Source of the DNA: Roseovarius atlanticus
GTDB lineage: Bacteria > Pseudomonadota > Alphaproteobacteria > Rhodobacterales > Rhodobacteraceae
DNA: 64,000 nucleotides
Direction of reading: 5' to 3'
Assembly (NCBI RefSeq): GCF_001441615.1
Contig: NZ_LAXJ01000003.1
Coordinates: 434,001 to 498,000, forward strand
The notes under the pieces were generated by a model. The model saw only the letters and a list, made by a program, of their open reading frames with translations, was not told where the DNA came from and ran no database searches. The translations under genes were made by a program, and so were the position numbers. Shown here piece by piece: positions 27,160 through 36,884 of this stretch (positions are counted from its first letter, which is position 1; each line of letters starts with the position of its first letter).

Positions 27160-28583
27160 CGGTGCGATGGCATCGGTGGCTGGCCGTGGCGGCGCTGCTT
27201 TTGGGCTGTTGGGCGCTTTGGACGCTGGAAAGTGCGCGTTCAGGGGTCACGTTCGAAAAGATGAGTGTGGGGCCGACGCCTGTGACCGTCTGGGCCGGGT
27301 CCGAGGACGGGCCGGCGGTGGTCATGGCGCATGGCTTTGCAGGGTCGCGGCAGATGATGCAGGGGTATGGCCTGCTGTTGGCGCAGGCGGGGTACCGAGT
27401 CTATGCCTATGATTTCGAAGGCCACGGGCGGCATCCGACGCCGATGTCGGGCGATGTCACGGCCGTGGACGGCACCACGCGGTTGTTGGTGAACCAGACG
27501 CTGGAGGTGATCGCGGCGGCGCGGGCCGATGCCGGAGACGTGGCGCTGGTCGGGCATTCGATGGCGACCGATGTGCTGGTCCGGGCGGCGCTGGAGACCG
27601 AGGGCATCGGGCCGCTGGTCCTGTTGGCCACGTTTTCGGGCGCGGTGACGGCGCAGGCGCCGGATAACATGCTGATGATCACTGGCGCGTGGGAGCCGCG
27701 TTTGCAAGGCTTTGCCGCTGACGCGGTGGCCGCGGCCTCGGACGGCGTCCGCCGCGAGGCGATCGTGGCACCGGCGGTGGAGCATGTGGCGATCCTGCAT
27801 TCGCGGGAGGGCCGGGCCGCGGCACTGGACTGGCTGAATGACTATTATGGACGCGATACAATAGTGCCGGTGCCGCAGACGGGCTGGGCGCTGATCGGCC
27901 TGCTGGCGGCGATCACGATGCTGTTTGCGCCGGTCGCGCGGTTGTTCCCGGCGGTCGGGGGATTGCCAGATGAGCTGTCGTGGCGGCGGTTCGCTGAAAT
28001 CGTGAGTGCGCCGATGCTTGCGGCCCCAATGCTGGCGGCCCCGGTGGACACGCAGGTCTTGCCAGTGCTGGTGGCGGATTACCTGGCGCTGCACCTGCTG
28101 ATATACGGCGTGGTGCAGCTTGGCGCGCTTTGGGCCACGGGCGCGCGGCCGGGGCCGATCAGCATCTTGGGCGGGGTGCTGGTGCTGGTCTGGACCGTGG
28201 GCGTCTTCGGGTTCGCGCTGGATCGCTACGGCGCCAATTTCTGGCCGGTGCCAGAGCGGTACGGGATCATCCTGGCGCTGGCACTGGGGGCCGTGCCGTT
28301 CATGCTGGCCGATGCCTGGGCAGTGCAGGGCGCGGGGATTCTGCACCGCGTGTTTGCGCGGCTGGGGTTTCTGGCATCGCTGGGAATTGCGGTGGCGTTG
28401 GACTTTGAGGGGTTGTTCTTTCTGCTGCTGATCGCGCCGGTGATCGTACTGTTCTTCCTAAGCTTCGGCTGGATCGGGCGGATAGCGGCGTCGCGGTTTG
28501 GGGCAGCCGGGCCCGGCGTCGGGCTTGGGCTGGCGCTTGCCTGGGCTTTGGGTGTAAGTTTCCCGCTGTTTTCCGCAGGATAA
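27156..28583 (+). CDS. Alpha/beta hydrolase fused to a multi-pass membrane domain, 475 aa
   Basis: An N-terminal membrane anchor (residues 7-25) leads into an alpha/beta hydrolase domain (about 40-235): oxyanion region [21 protein letters not shown], nucleophile elbow LVGHSMATD and the probable catalytic His in [10 protein letters not shown]. From about residue 245 to the end there are seven or so hydrophobic helices (first [20 protein letters not shown]). Such a hydrolase-membrane fusion suggests a substrate at or in the membrane, such as a lipid or a lipid-linked ester. Starts at GTG 27156 overlapping the upstream stop as GTGA. The substrate is unknown. Confidence 0.85.
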   Translation: MTVRWHRWLAVAALLLGCWALWTLESARSGVTFEKMSVGPTPVTVWAGSEDGPAVVMAHGFAGSRQMMQGYGLLLAQAGYRVYAYDFEGHGRHPTPMSGDVTAVDGTTRLLVNQTLEVIAAARADAGDVALVGHSMATDVLVRAALETEGIGPLVLLATFSGAVTAQAPDNMLMITGAWEPRLQGFAADAVAAASDGVRREAIVAPAVEHVAILHSREGRAAALDWLNDYYGRDTIVPVPQTGWALIGLLAAITMLFAPVARLFPAVGGLPDELSWRRFAEIVSAPMLAAPMLAAPVDTQVLPVLVADYLALHLLIYGVVQLGALWATGARPGPISILGGVLVLVWTVGVFGFALDRYGANFWPVPERYGIILALALGAVPFMLADAWAVQGAGILHRVFARLGFLASLGIAVALDFEGLFFLLLIAPVIVLFFLSFGWIGRIAASRFGAAGPGVGLGLALAWALGVSFPLFSAG

Positions 28584-28594
28584 GGGGCGCATTC

Positions 28595-28996
28595 ATGATC
28601 CTGGGCATCGGCACGGACTTGGCCAACATAGACCGGATCGCGGGTACGCTGGAGCGATTCGGCGACCGGTTTCGCAACCGGGTATTCACCGATGTGGAAC
28701 AGGCCAAGGCCGAACGCCGTCGCGATGTGGCGGGCACTTATGCCAAGCGGTGGGCGGCGAAAGAGGCGTGTTCCAAGGCGCTGGGCACAGGCCTTCGCAT
28801 GGGGATCGCGTGGAAGGATATGGCCGTCAGCAACCTGAACACCGGGCAGCCGGTGATGCAGGTCACGGGCTGGGCGGCGGAACGGCTGGCCGACATGACG
28901 CCCGAAGGATATGAGGCGATTATTCATGTGACGCTGACCGACGATCATCCTTGGGCGCAGGCTTTCGTTGTGATCGAGGCACGGGAAGCGACGTGA
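28595..28996 (+). CDS. acpS: Holo-[acyl-carrier-protein] synthase
   Basis: 4'-phosphopantetheinyl transferase that activates ACP; 133 residues. Seen: N-terminal [14 protein letters not shown] with the Mg-binding Asp8, and [16 protein letters not shown] with the second ligand Glu and the CoA-binding Lys. The C-terminus ([18 protein letters not shown]) is the family's HVSLSHE equivalent. ATG 28595 follows AAGGGGCGC. Part of the pdxJ-acpS-lepB-rnc order typical of proteobacteria. Confidence 0.97.
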   Translation: MILGIGTDLANIDRIAGTLERFGDRFRNRVFTDVEQAKAERRRDVAGTYAKRWAAKEACSKALGTGLRMGIAWKDMAVSNLNTGQPVMQVTGWAAERLADMTPEGYEAIIHVTLTDDHPWAQAFVVIEAREAT

Positions 28997-29057
28997 AAGC
29001 CGACTGCGATGCGACGCTGTGGCTGGGTGCGACGCCGGCTGCGCACGTGAGCGTGGC

Positions 29058-29086
29058 TTGACACCCGTGCCCCCGCCCCGCATGTA
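29058..29086 (+). promoter_or_regulatory. Candidate promoter upstream of lepB
   Basis: A perfect TTGACA (29058-29063) lies 50 bases before the lepB ATG, with a 17-base spacer to CATGTA. The -10 is poor, so only the -35 and spacing support it. It would allow lepB-rnc to be expressed separately from acpS. Confidence 0.3.
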
Positions 29087-29112
29087 GCGCAGAAGAGCAA
29101 GCGGAGGCGCGC

Positions 29113-29952
29113 ATGGCCGAAGAATCCAAGACATCGAGCACGATATGGGAGACCGTCAAGACAGTCTTCTGGGCGCTGCTGATCGCCGGTATTTTCCGCA
29201 CGATCCTGTTCCAGCCCTTCTGGATCCCGTCCGGGTCGATGAAAGACACGCTGCTGATCGGGGATTTCCTGTTCGTAAACAAGTTCGCCTATGGCTATTC
29301 CTATGCGTCCTGCCCGAACATCAAGATCGAGCGGATCGGCCTGGATATCGACGCCAAGAACATCTGCGGGTTTCTGGATGGCGACAACACGCGTCTCTTT
29401 GGATCCGAGCCCGAGCGTGGCGACATCATCGTGTTCCGTCACCCCAGCAACGGCACGGATTACATCAAGCGGGTCGTGGGTTTGCCGGGTGACCGTATCC
29501 AGATGAAAGAGGGCGTGCTGAACATCAACGGCGAGCCGGTCGAGCTGGAAGATGCCGGAAACTTTGAGGAAGTGCTGGAAGCGCAGGGCCCGCTGGGCAA
29601 GACGCCGCGCTGTGCCAATGGCGCGGTGGGTGTGGGCGGGATTTGCGAAAAGGAACGCCAGATCGAGACCCTGCCCAACGGCGTGTCGCACAGCATCCTG
29701 AACGTGGGACCGCAGCGCTATGACAGCACCGGCGTCTACGAGGTGCCGGAGGGGCATTATTTCTTCATGGGCGACAACCGGGACAATTCCACCGACAGCC
29801 GTGCGCCGCTGACGGCACCGGGCGGGGTGGGCTATGTTCCGTTCGAGAACCTGATCGGCCGGGCGGACCGGGTGATCTTTTCTTCGGCGGGCCGGTCCAT
29901 GCTGTTCTTCTGGACATGGCGCGGCGACCGTTTTTTCGAGAAGCTGGACTGA
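29113..29952 (+). CDS. lepB: Signal peptidase I
   Basis: Membrane-bound serine protease that removes Sec signal peptides; 279 residues. One N-terminal membrane helix (about 15-32), then the catalytic Ser42 in [14 protein letters not shown] and general-base Lys119 in [13 protein letters not shown]; box [12 protein letters not shown] near residue 225. An inserted loop with three cysteines (YASCPNI, NICGF and [16 protein letters not shown] regions) is typical of alphaproteobacterial forms. It is followed after 7 bases by rnc. Confidence 0.97.
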   Translation: MAEESKTSSTIWETVKTVFWALLIAGIFRTILFQPFWIPSGSMKDTLLIGDFLFVNKFAYGYSYASCPNIKIERIGLDIDAKNICGFLDGDNTRLFGSEPERGDIIVFRHPSNGTDYIKRVVGLPGDRIQMKEGVLNINGEPVELEDAGNFEEVLEAQGPLGKTPRCANGAVGVGGICEKERQIETLPNGVSHSILNVGPQRYDSTGVYEVPEGHYFFMGDNRDNSTDSRAPLTAPGGVGYVPFENLIGRADRVIFSSAGRSMLFFWTWRGDRFFEKLD

Positions 29953-29959
29953 TCCAGCG

Positions 29960-30649
29960 ATGAAGCTTTCGGGCGATCTCAAAGCGTTCGAGAGCCGCCT
30001 GGGTCATGAATTCGGGCGGCCAGAACTGTTGGTACGGGCCGTGACCCACGGGTCGATGACCACGGCCAACCGGGATGACAACCAGCGGCTAGAGTTCCTG
30101 GGGGATCGCGTGCTGGGGCTGGTGATTGCCGAGGCGCTGCTGGAAAATGACAAAGGGGCTGCGGAAGGCCAGCTTGCGCCGCGTTACAACGCGTTGGTGC
30201 GCAAGGAGACCTGTGCCGAGGTGGCGCGGCAGATCGACCTTGGCGCGGTGCTGAAGCTGGGGCGGTCCGAGATGATGTCGGGCGGGCGGCGCAAGCAGGC
30301 GCTGTTGGGTGACGCGATGGAGGCGGTGATTGCCGCCGTCTACCGCGATGCCGGGTTCGACGCGGCGCAGGAGGTGATCCTGCGTCTGTGGGGCGACCGG
30401 GTGACGTCCGTCAAGGCCGATGCGCGGGATGCCAAGACCGCACTTCAGGAGTGGGCGCAAGCGCAGGGCCTGGCTCCGCCGGTCTACCGGGAGACGGCGC
30501 GCAGCGGGCCCGACCATGCGCCGCAGTTCACCATCGAGGCCCGGCTGGAAAACGGCGAGGCCGAAGAGGCCACCGCCGGAGCCAAGCGGCAGGCGGAGCA
30601 AACCGCCGCCAAGGCGTTGCTGGCAAGGGTGGCGTCGGCCAAGCCCTAG
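29960..30649 (+). CDS. rnc: Ribonuclease III
   Basis: Double-strand-specific endoribonuclease for rRNA and mRNA processing; 229 residues. The signature is [14 protein letters not shown] (Glu45 and Asp49), with the second acidic pair in [18 protein letters not shown], and a C-terminal dsRNA-binding domain (about 155-225) with [20 protein letters not shown] and a [15 protein letters not shown] helix. Here era and recO do not follow, unlike in many relatives: the stop overlaps that of the convergent universal stress protein gene by four bases. Confidence 0.98.
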   Translation: MKLSGDLKAFESRLGHEFGRPELLVRAVTHGSMTTANRDDNQRLEFLGDRVLGLVIAEALLENDKGAAEGQLAPRYNALVRKETCAEVARQIDLGAVLKLGRSEMMSGGRRKQALLGDAMEAVIAAVYRDAGFDAAQEVILRLWGDRVTSVKADARDAKTALQEWAQAQGLAPPVYRETARSGPDHAPQFTIEARLENGEAEEATAGAKRQAEQTAAKALLARVASAKP

Positions 30650-31065
30650 CGGATGACGACCACCGACTGATTGGCGTGGCGAGTGATCCGCGCGGCGTTT
30701 GGACCGACGAGGTAATCCCGCAACTCGGGACGGTGCGCGCCCACGACGATCACGTCTGCGCCGATCTTGTCCGCCATGCGCAGGACGCTGTCATAGATCG
30801 TGCCCTCGGTGACATGCAGGACGGCCTTGCCGTCGAAAGCGTCATCCGTCCAGTCTTTCAGCGCTTTTTCGGCGCCGGCCTTGGCCGAGCGGTTGTAGTC
30901 CCCCTCAAAGGCCGCGCCGACCATGTTCATGCCACTTCCGGGCACAACATTGATGACGTGGATCTCGGCATTGTCGCCGGATGCGATCAGCTTGGCCGCC
31001 TGTACCAATCTTTCGGCGCCTTCCATCGCGTTGATGTCGACCGCCAGGAGAAGCTTGTTGAACAT
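30646..31065 (-). CDS. Universal stress protein (UspA family), TRAP-associated
   Basis: 139-residue nucleotide-binding Usp domain. Seen: N-terminal [15 protein letters not shown] with the adenine-binding Asp, [11 protein letters not shown] and [25 protein letters not shown], a variant of the Gx2Gx9G(S/T) ATP loop in which the second Gly is Arg, as in UspF/UspG-type proteins. It lies 11 bases after the TAXI-TRAP permease, the same arrangement as teaD behind the Halomonas teaABC TRAP importer, where the Usp protein regulates transport. A regulatory role for the neighbouring importer is therefore likely. Confidence 0.93.
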   Translation of the reverse strand: MFNKLLLAVDINAMEGAERLVQAAKLIASGDNAEIHVINVVPGSGMNMVGAAFEGDYNRSAKAGAEKALKDWTDDAFDGKAVLHVTEGTIYDSVLRMADKIGADVIVVGAHRPELRDYLVGPNAARITRHANQSVVVIR

Positions 31066-31076
31066 GGTGTTCCTCC

Positions 31077-33713
31077 TCAGAAGGCCGGTTGGGTGGCGCG
31101 GGGCCGCTGGATCAGCACGATACCCGCCAGCAGGATCAGGGCGGGGATGAAGAACAGTTCCTTGGGCAGGCGTTCGTTCTCGATCTCGACCTTGCTGACC
31201 ACCACGGGGGTGTCGCCGTAGAAGTCGTACTCGATGCCGATGGCCTCGAAATGCGGTGTGCCGGGGAAGGGTTCTTCGAGCTTCAGCTGATCATCCTCTT
31301 CGAGGATGCTGAGGCCCTGTTCCGACAGCGCCGCGGTTCCGTCGCCTTCGATGCCGGGGACGGATATGGTCGTGGGCCTGTTCTCGCCGGTGTCGAAATC
31401 CGGGCCTTCGATGGTCAGGCGCATGTCCTGGCCGGTCTCGGCGCTGTCCATGAGGGCATAGATCCCGGATCCCGTGGCCGTCTGGTAGGGGTCCGAAATC
31501 TGGTCGAGGAAGAAGCCCGGACGGAAGAGCATGAAGGCGATGAACAAGAGTGCCGCGCTTTCCCATTTTCGGGACTTTGCGATGAAATAGCCTTGGGTCG
31601 CCGCCGCAAAGAGCAGCATGGCTATGAGCGAAATGCAGAACACCATGATCGCCTTGCCAAAGCCCACGTCGATCAGGAGCAGATCGGTGTTGAAGATGAA
31701 GAGGAACGGCAGAAGCGCCGTGCGAATGTCGTAGCCGAAACCCTGGATACCCGTCTTGATCGGATCGCCGCGGGAGATAGCGGCGGCGGCATAGGCGGCA
31801 AGGCCGACGGGGGGCGTGTCGTCGGCGAGGATGCCGAAGTAGAACACGAACATGTGTACCGCGATCAGAGGCACGATCAGGCCCGCCTGTGCGCCCACGG
31901 ACACGATGACGGGGGCCATCAGCGAAGAGACCACGATGTAGTTGGCGGTGGTGGGCAGGCCCATGCCAAGGATCAGCGACAGGACCGCCACGAGGAACAG
32001 CAGGATCATCAGGTTGCCGCCCGAGACGACCTCGATCACCTGGCCGATGACCTGGTGCGCGCCGGTCAGGGAAATCGTGCCGACGATGATGCCGGCGGCG
32101 CCGGTGGCGACCCCGATGCCGATCATGTTGCGCGCACCCAGGATCAGGCCGTCGATGAAATCGCGCCAGCCGTGCCATGTTTCGCCGGCAAAGCCCTCGC
32201 CGCGGAACATCGCCTTGAGCGGGCGGTGCGTCAGCGCGATGATGATCATGAAGATCGTGGCCCAGAAGGCCGAAAGCGCGGGCGACAGGCGGTCGAGCGT
32301 GTCTGTGCGCACCATCAGGTTCCACACCAGGATGAAGATAGGTATGGCGAAATAGAGCCCGCCGATGAGCGTCGGTGTCAGACGCGGCGCCTCGGGCGGG
32401 CCATCTTCGTCCTTGTCCATCTTGAGGTCGGGATAACGCGCGGCGATGGCCACGAGCACGACATAGAGCACGGCCACGAGCGCCACGGCGGCATAGACCG
32501 AGTTGCCCATGATCGGCTCTAGAATGCCGCGCAGGCCGATCATCAGGAAGGTGCAGAGGGCCAGGAAGATGAAGCCCGACAGGAAGAGGATCAGGATCAT
32601 CAGCACGCCGATGCGGCGGCCGGGTTTTTCCAAGCCTTTAAGCCCCATCTTCAGGCTTTCGAGATGCACGATGTAAAGGAGCGCGATGTAGGAGATGACC
32701 GCCGGAAGGAAGGCGTGCTTGACCACGTCGATATAGGGGATGTTGACGTACTCGACCATCAGGAAGGCCGCGGCCCCCATGACCGGAGGCGTCAGCTGGC
32801 CGTTGGTCGACGAGGCGACCTCGACCGCGCCAGCCTTTTCCGCCGGAAAGCCGATGCGCTTCATCAGCGGGATGGTGAAGGTGCCGGTGGTGACGGTGTT
32901 GGCGATGGAGGAGCCCGAGATCATCCCGGTCATCATGGACGACAGGACCGAGGCCTTGGCCGGCCCGCCGCGCAACGCCCCCAGGAGAGCGATGGCCACC
33001 TTGATGAACCAGTTGCCGCCGCCTGCGCGGTCCAGCAGCGCGCCGAACAGCACGAAGAGGAAGATCATCGTGGTCGAGACGCCGAGGGCCACGCCGAACA
33101 CCCCTTCGGTCTGCATCCAGTAGTGACCAAGCGCCTTGGACAGCGACGAGCCGCCGTAGTTGGTGATGTTGCGGGCCCATTCCGAATAGCCGCCGAAGAA
33201 GGCGAACAGGATGAAACAGCACGCGATGATCACGAGCGGCAGGCCGAGAGAGCGATAAACCGACACCAGAAGCACGATCATCCCGATGGCGGACATGGTG
33301 ACGTCGGTGGCGTTCCACAGACCGGGGCGGTCGGCGATTTCGAAGCGGAAGACCACGAGATAAAGACAGGCCGATACGCCCAGGATCACAAGCGCCCAGT
33401 CATAAAGCGGAATGCGGTCGCGGGGCGAGGACTTGAACAGTGGAAAGGCGAGCGTCGCCAGCATGATGGCAAAGGCCAGGTGCACGAAGCGGGCCTGTGC
33501 GACGATATTGGCGAAGATCGACATGCCCGTGGCTTGGGCCAGCATACCCGGAATGCGAGAGGCGATGTAAAGCTGGAAGAGGGACCAAGCGATACAGGTG
33601 CCGATGATCAGCTTTGTCTGCCAGGCTGCGGACGGGTTGCGGGCGCCGGTATCGGCCTCGGCCAACATGTCGTCGGCGGAACGTGTGTTTTCTGTCTGGT
33701 CGCTCACTGTCAT
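31077..33713 (-). CDS. TRAP transporter fused permease, TAXI type (DctQM fusion with DUF3394)
   Basis: 878-residue membrane protein joining the small (DctQ) and large (DctM) TRAP permease subunits, driven by an ion gradient. About five helices precede the 12-helix DctM core, which has RAGGGNWFIKVAIALLGALR, SSMMTGMISGSSIANTVTTG and STNGQLTPPVMGAAAF, a TAXI-family pattern. The second half has MGLPTTANYIV and ILADDTPPVGLAAYAAA. Residues from about 735 are a soluble DUF3394 domain (SIPGIEGDG-like beta region) closed by a final helix near 850. Downstream of its binding protein after a hairpin. The substrate is not predictable. Confidence 0.95.
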   Translation of the reverse strand: MTVSDQTENTRSADDMLAEADTGARNPSAAWQTKLIIGTCIAWSLFQLYIASRIPGMLAQATGMSIFANIVAQARFVHLAFAIMLATLAFPLFKSSPRDRIPLYDWALVILGVSACLYLVVFRFEIADRPGLWNATDVTMSAIGMIVLLVSVYRSLGLPLVIIACCFILFAFFGGYSEWARNITNYGGSSLSKALGHYWMQTEGVFGVALGVSTTMIFLFVLFGALLDRAGGGNWFIKVAIALLGALRGGPAKASVLSSMMTGMISGSSIANTVTTGTFTIPLMKRIGFPAEKAGAVEVASSTNGQLTPPVMGAAAFLMVEYVNIPYIDVVKHAFLPAVISYIALLYIVHLESLKMGLKGLEKPGRRIGVLMILILFLSGFIFLALCTFLMIGLRGILEPIMGNSVYAAVALVAVLYVVLVAIAARYPDLKMDKDEDGPPEAPRLTPTLIGGLYFAIPIFILVWNLMVRTDTLDRLSPALSAFWATIFMIIIALTHRPLKAMFRGEGFAGETWHGWRDFIDGLILGARNMIGIGVATGAAGIIVGTISLTGAHQVIGQVIEVVSGGNLMILLFLVAVLSLILGMGLPTTANYIVVSSLMAPVIVSVGAQAGLIVPLIAVHMFVFYFGILADDTPPVGLAAYAAAAISRGDPIKTGIQGFGYDIRTALLPFLFIFNTDLLLIDVGFGKAIMVFCISLIAMLLFAAATQGYFIAKSRKWESAALLFIAFMLFRPGFFLDQISDPYQTATGSGIYALMDSAETGQDMRLTIEGPDFDTGENRPTTISVPGIEGDGTAALSEQGLSILEEDDQLKLEEPFPGTPHFEAIGIEYDFYGDTPVVVSKVEIENERLPKELFFIPALILLAGIVLIQRPRATQPAF

Positions 33714-33747
33714 GCCCCCTCAAGCAAGTCATGTCGTTGATCTGGTG

Positions 33748-33772
33748 AAGGGCGCCCGCGCGGGGCGCCCTT
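33748..33772 (-). terminator. Intercistronic hairpin between TAXI binding-protein and permease genes
   Basis: Perfect inverted repeat AAGGGCGCCC-cgcgc-GGGCGCCCTT on the minus strand, ending 35 bases before the permease ATG. It lacks a following T run, so it is more likely a partial terminator or a 3' stabiliser of the binding-protein mRNA, which would favour excess binding protein over permease. Confidence 0.75.
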
Positions 33773-33786
33773 CGAAGCTCGGAGGC

Positions 33787-34746
33787 TTATTCCATCAGAT
33801 CGAGTTCCTTGTAGGCCTTTTCCGCACCGGGGTGCAGCGGGGCCGACAGGGCATCCTGAACCATCTCGGAAGGCTCGAGGTTGGCAAATGCCGGGTGCAG
33901 TTGGCGGAAATCGTCGATGTTTTCCATCACCGCCTTGGCCAGCACGTAAACCGTGTCTTCCGACACATCCGCGGAGGTCACGAGGGTCGCGCCCACGCCG
34001 AAGGTGGTGATGTCCTCGTCGTTGCCGGCATACATGCCGCCCGGAACGGTGGCGGTGCGGTAGTACGGGTTTTCGTCGATCAGCTTATCGATCACGTCGC
34101 CGGTGACGTTCACCAGAGTGACGTCACAGGTTGTCGCCGCTTCCTGAATGGCGGCGGCCGGGTGGCCCACGACGTAGACCATGGCGTCGATGTTGCCGTC
34201 GCAGAGTTGTTGCGACATTTCCGAGCCTTTGTACTCGGTTGCCAGTGCGAAGTCGTCCATGGTCATGCCGTATTCTTCCATCAGCACCTCGGTCGTGGCG
34301 CGCAGGCCCGAGCCGGCGTTGCCCACGTTGAAACGCTTGCCCTTGAGGTCCTCGAAGCTTTCGATGCCGGCATCGGACCGGGCGATCAGCGTGAAGGGTT
34401 CGGGGTGAACCGAGAAGACCGAGCGGATTTCGGGAAACGGGTTGTCCGAGAAGGTCGAGGTGCCGTTATAGGCGTGGTACTGCCAATCGGACTGCGCCAC
34501 GCCGAATTCCAGCTCGCCGGCCTTGATCGTGTTGATGTTGTAGACCGAGCCGCCGGTGGATTCCACGGCGCAGCGGATGCCATGATCTTTGCGGGACTTG
34601 TTGACGAGACGACAGATCGCGCCGCCGGTGGGATAGTAGACGCCAGTCACGCCACCGGTACCGATGGAAATGAATTCCTGCGCCGAGGCCGGGGCGGAAA
34701 TGGCGAGTCCCGCGGCGGTAAAGGCGCCGAGAAGATAGTTTTTCAT
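33787..34746 (-). CDS. TAXI family TRAP transporter solute-binding protein
   Basis: 319-residue periplasmic binding protein; Sec signal peptide of about 22 residues ending APASAQ. The mature protein shows the TAXI hallmarks [23 protein letters not shown] near the N-terminus, [34 protein letters not shown] and [19 protein letters not shown] proteins often bind glutamate or other carboxylates; the ligand here is unknown. It is followed by the hairpin and the fused permease, forming a binding protein-permease-Usp operon. Confidence 0.95.
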   Translation of the reverse strand: MKNYLLGAFTAAGLAISAPASAQEFISIGTGGVTGVYYPTGGAICRLVNKSRKDHGIRCAVESTGGSVYNINTIKAGELEFGVAQSDWQYHAYNGTSTFSDNPFPEIRSVFSVHPEPFTLIARSDAGIESFEDLKGKRFNVGNAGSGLRATTEVLMEEYGMTMDDFALATEYKGSEMSQQLCDGNIDAMVYVVGHPAAAIQEAATTCDVTLVNVTGDVIDKLIDENPYYRTATVPGGMYAGNDEDITTFGVGATLVTSADVSEDTVYVLAKAVMENIDDFRQLHPAFANLEPSEMVQDALSAPLHPGAEKAYKELDLME

Positions 34747-35024
34747 GGTGTTCTCCCTTAGTTGCGAACATCATCCCGAGATGAGTCGATGGGGCCAGTA
34801 GAGCCAGAACTGGCCTGGCTTGCAAGGCCGTCGGGCGACAAATTAATGTATTCAATGTGTTAGCTGAATGTGTTCCGCGCTTTATTGAAACAGCTGCGCC
34901 GAACTGCCAACCGCGTTGCAAGGTCGGACCGTTTTTTCCCAAACGGTTGGACAATGCTTTCCGGGTTGGACCGAGCGTCAGGTGCGCCAATGGGCCAACC
35001 GGTGCACCCGGCCCTGACCCGCGG

Positions 35025-35681
35025 CTATTCAGCGGCGGGCTTGAGGCTGGACATCAGGCGGTGGAACTTCTCTCCCTGCACGGTGACGTGCTGGCGCAGC
35101 AGGTTGCCGGCCTGAGCGCCGTCGCCGCTCTCGATCGCGGCCAGTATTGCGTCGTGTTCTGCCACCGATTGTGCCATTCGCCCCCGCCAGCGCAGTTGCA
35201 GGCGGCGGAAGGGACGCAGGCGGCGTTGCAGGCGCAAACACTCCTGTTCCAGAAACGCGTTGCCCGTCTGGGCATAGAGTGTGGCGTGAAAGATATCGTT
35301 CTGGTGGTAGTTGCCGTCGGCATCCTGCGCTTCGGTCGCCGTGCGGCAGCGGTCATTGATGGCGCGTAGATCCGCCAGAGCCTTGTCGGAAATGCGCGAC
35401 GCCGCAAGACGCCCGCAGATCGCCTCGAGCTCCGCCATGACCTCGAACATCTCGATCAGTTCGACGGGGCCGGGCTGACGCACAAAGACCCCGCGGCGGG
35501 GTATCTGCTCGACCAGTCCGGAAAGGATAAGCCGTTGAAGTGCCTCTCTTATCGGGGTTCTGGACACGCTAAAGCGTTCGGCCAGCTGAACCTCGTCCAG
35601 GCGGTCGCCATCCTCGAACGTGCCATCGAAAATCAACTCTTCGATGGCGTCCGCGATGAGATCTGCGCGCTTGCGTTCCAT
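35025..35681 (-). CDS. matR: GntR/FCD family regulator, probable MatR (malonate repressor)
   Basis: 218-residue transcription factor. The N-terminal winged helix (about 8-70) has DRLDEVQLAERFSVSRTPIREALQRL and IPRRGVFV, the standard GntR recognition helix; the C-terminal FCD domain has the metal-binding His/Asp set (NDIFHATLYAQTG, EHDAILAAIESGD, LLRQHV). It is divergent from a malonate uptake and activation operon, and a TCTTGTATACA palindrome lies between. In rhizobia the divergent GntR protein MatR controls matABC through such a site, which is the basis for the name; malonate as effector is inference. Confidence 0.85.
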   Translation of the reverse strand: MERKRADLIADAIEELIFDGTFEDGDRLDEVQLAERFSVSRTPIREALQRLILSGLVEQIPRRGVFVRQPGPVELIEMFEVMAELEAICGRLAASRISDKALADLRAINDRCRTATEAQDADGNYHQNDIFHATLYAQTGNAFLEQECLRLQRRLRPFRRLQLRWRGRMAQSVAEHDAILAAIESGDGAQAGNLLRQHVTVQGEKFHRLMSSLKPAAE

Positions 35682-35725
35682 TTCAATCCGCTAGCACACC
35701 GCCGTCTAGAGCGCAAGAAATCCAT

Positions 35726-35739
35726 TCTTGTATACAAAA
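35726..35739. promoter_or_regulatory. Probable MatR operator
   Basis: TCTTGTATACAAAA contains a perfect 10-base palindrome TTGTATACAA (35728-35737). From memory, rhizobial MatR is reported to bind TCTTGTATACACGA, which this matches at 11 of 14 positions from the left. It sits five bases upstream of the predicted -35 of the dctP promoter. A second GTATAC palindrome (CGTATACG, 35782-35789) lies just past the predicted transcription start. Confidence 0.75.
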
Positions 35740-35742
35740 AAT

Positions 35743-35770
35743 TTGACTGCTTACACAATCTCGTTAGGTT
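35743..35770 (+). promoter_or_regulatory. Predicted sigma-70 promoter of the malonate operon
   Basis: TTGACT (35743-35748), a 16-base spacer, then TAGGTT (35765-35770). The transcript would start near 35777, leaving a 5' leader of under 40 bases before the dctP ATG. The two GTATAC palindromes lie on either side of this promoter, suitable for repression. Confidence 0.6.
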
Positions 35771-35814
35771 GCAGGGCAGTCCGTATACGAATCAGGACGT
35801 TTTGGGAGGAACAT

Positions 35815-36801
35815 ATGAAACTGAATTTCACAGCCGCAGTCGCGGCAGCAGCGCTTTTCGCGGGCAGCCTGACGGCGAGTGCCGAAGAGTTGCGCTTGTC
35901 GCACCAGTGGTCCACGAGCGACGTGCGCCACAAGGTGGCCCAGATGGTCGCAGACGAGGTCGCGGCGGCGGATGTCGATCTGGATATCCAGATTTTCCCG
36001 TCGCAATCGCTGTTCAAGGCGCGCGAGCAATACAAGCCGCTGGCCCGTGGGCAGGTCGACATGATTGTCTTTCCGCTGTCCTATGCGGGTGGCCTGCGCA
36101 ACGCCTACAACCTGACCCTGATGCCGGGGCTGGTGAAAAACCACGACCACGCCGCACGTCTGAACGAGTCCGACTTCATGGGCGATATCGAGGCCATCAT
36201 GGCCGAGGACGACATCATGGTGCTGGTCCACGGCTACCTGGCCGGTGGCTTTGCGGGCAAAGAGAAGTGCATCACCGCGCCGGAGGACGTGGAAGGCCTG
36301 CAGACCCGTGCGGCGGGCAAGGCGTTCGAGCAGATGCTGGCGGGTGCCGGTGCCTCGATCGCGTCGATGAGCTCGGCCGAGATCTATAACGCGATGCAGA
36401 CGGGCGTTCTGGACGCGGCGAACACCTCGTCCTCGTCCTTTGTCAGCTACCGCATTTACGAGCAGGTGGCGTGCTTTACCCCGGCGGGCGACTATGCGCT
36501 GTGGTTCATGTATCAGCCGCTTTTGATGAACAAATCCAAGTTCGAAAGCCTGAGCGAGGAGCAGCAGACCGCGCTGATGGAGGCCGCCGAGAAGGCAGAA
36601 GCGTTCTATCTGGAAGAGGCGAAGAGCCAAGACGGCAATGCGCGCGACGTCTTTGCCGAGAACGGCGTCGAGATTGCCGAGATGACCCAGGAAGAGTTCG
36701 ACTCGTGGCGCCAGATCGCGCAGGAGACGGCCTACAAGGCGTTCCTCGAAGGCTCGCCCGAAGGGCAGGCCCTGCTGGACAAGGCGCTGGCCGTCGAGTG
36801 A
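35815..36801 (+). CDS. TRAP transporter solute-binding protein (DctP family), probable malonate binder
   Basis: 328-residue periplasmic protein with a Sec signal peptide of about 23 residues (ending LTASA). Seen: LRLSHQWSTSDVRHK at the start of the mature domain, LDIQIFPSQSLFKAREQYK, RGQVDMIVFPLSY, the DctP ligand-Arg region GLQTRAAGKAFEQML and SSAEIYNAMQTGVLDAANTS. It opens the operon dctP-dctQ-dctM-matA-matB. Since the last two genes activate and decarboxylate malonate, malonate is the likely ligand; rhizobial TRAP importers of malonate are known. ATG 35815 follows GGGAGGA. Confidence 0.93.
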   Translation: MKLNFTAAVAAAALFAGSLTASAEELRLSHQWSTSDVRHKVAQMVADEVAAADVDLDIQIFPSQSLFKAREQYKPLARGQVDMIVFPLSYAGGLRNAYNLTLMPGLVKNHDHAARLNESDFMGDIEAIMAEDDIMVLVHGYLAGGFAGKEKCITAPEDVEGLQTRAAGKAFEQMLAGAGASIASMSSAEIYNAMQTGVLDAANTSSSSFVSYRIYEQVACFTPAGDYALWFMYQPLLMNKSKFESLSEEQQTALMEAAEKAEAFYLEEAKSQDGNARDVFAENGVEIAEMTQEEFDSWRQIAQETAYKAFLEGSPEGQALLDKALAVE

Positions 36802-36815
36802 TCCGCTGAACCAAC

Positions 36816-36846
36816 CGTCGGGTCCGGCACGCCGCCGGGCCCGACG
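36816..36846 (+). terminator. Intercistronic hairpin between dctP and dctQ
   Basis: Arms 36816-36828 (CGTCGGGTCCGGC) and 36834-36846 (GCCGGGCCCGACG) pair over 13 positions with one G-U and a five-base loop. It lies 14 bases after the dctP stop and has no T tract. Likely a 3' stabiliser or partial terminator that raises binding-protein over permease levels. Confidence 0.75.
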
Positions 36847-36884
36847 CCGCGTACCAATTCCACTTTTTCAACGGAGGCCGAGCG

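Noticed and set aside
31089..33740. Rightward frames antisense to the TAXI permease
   Set aside because: The translations are His/Asp/Arg-rich, typical of the complement of hydrophobic codons, and the leftward permease is unambiguous.
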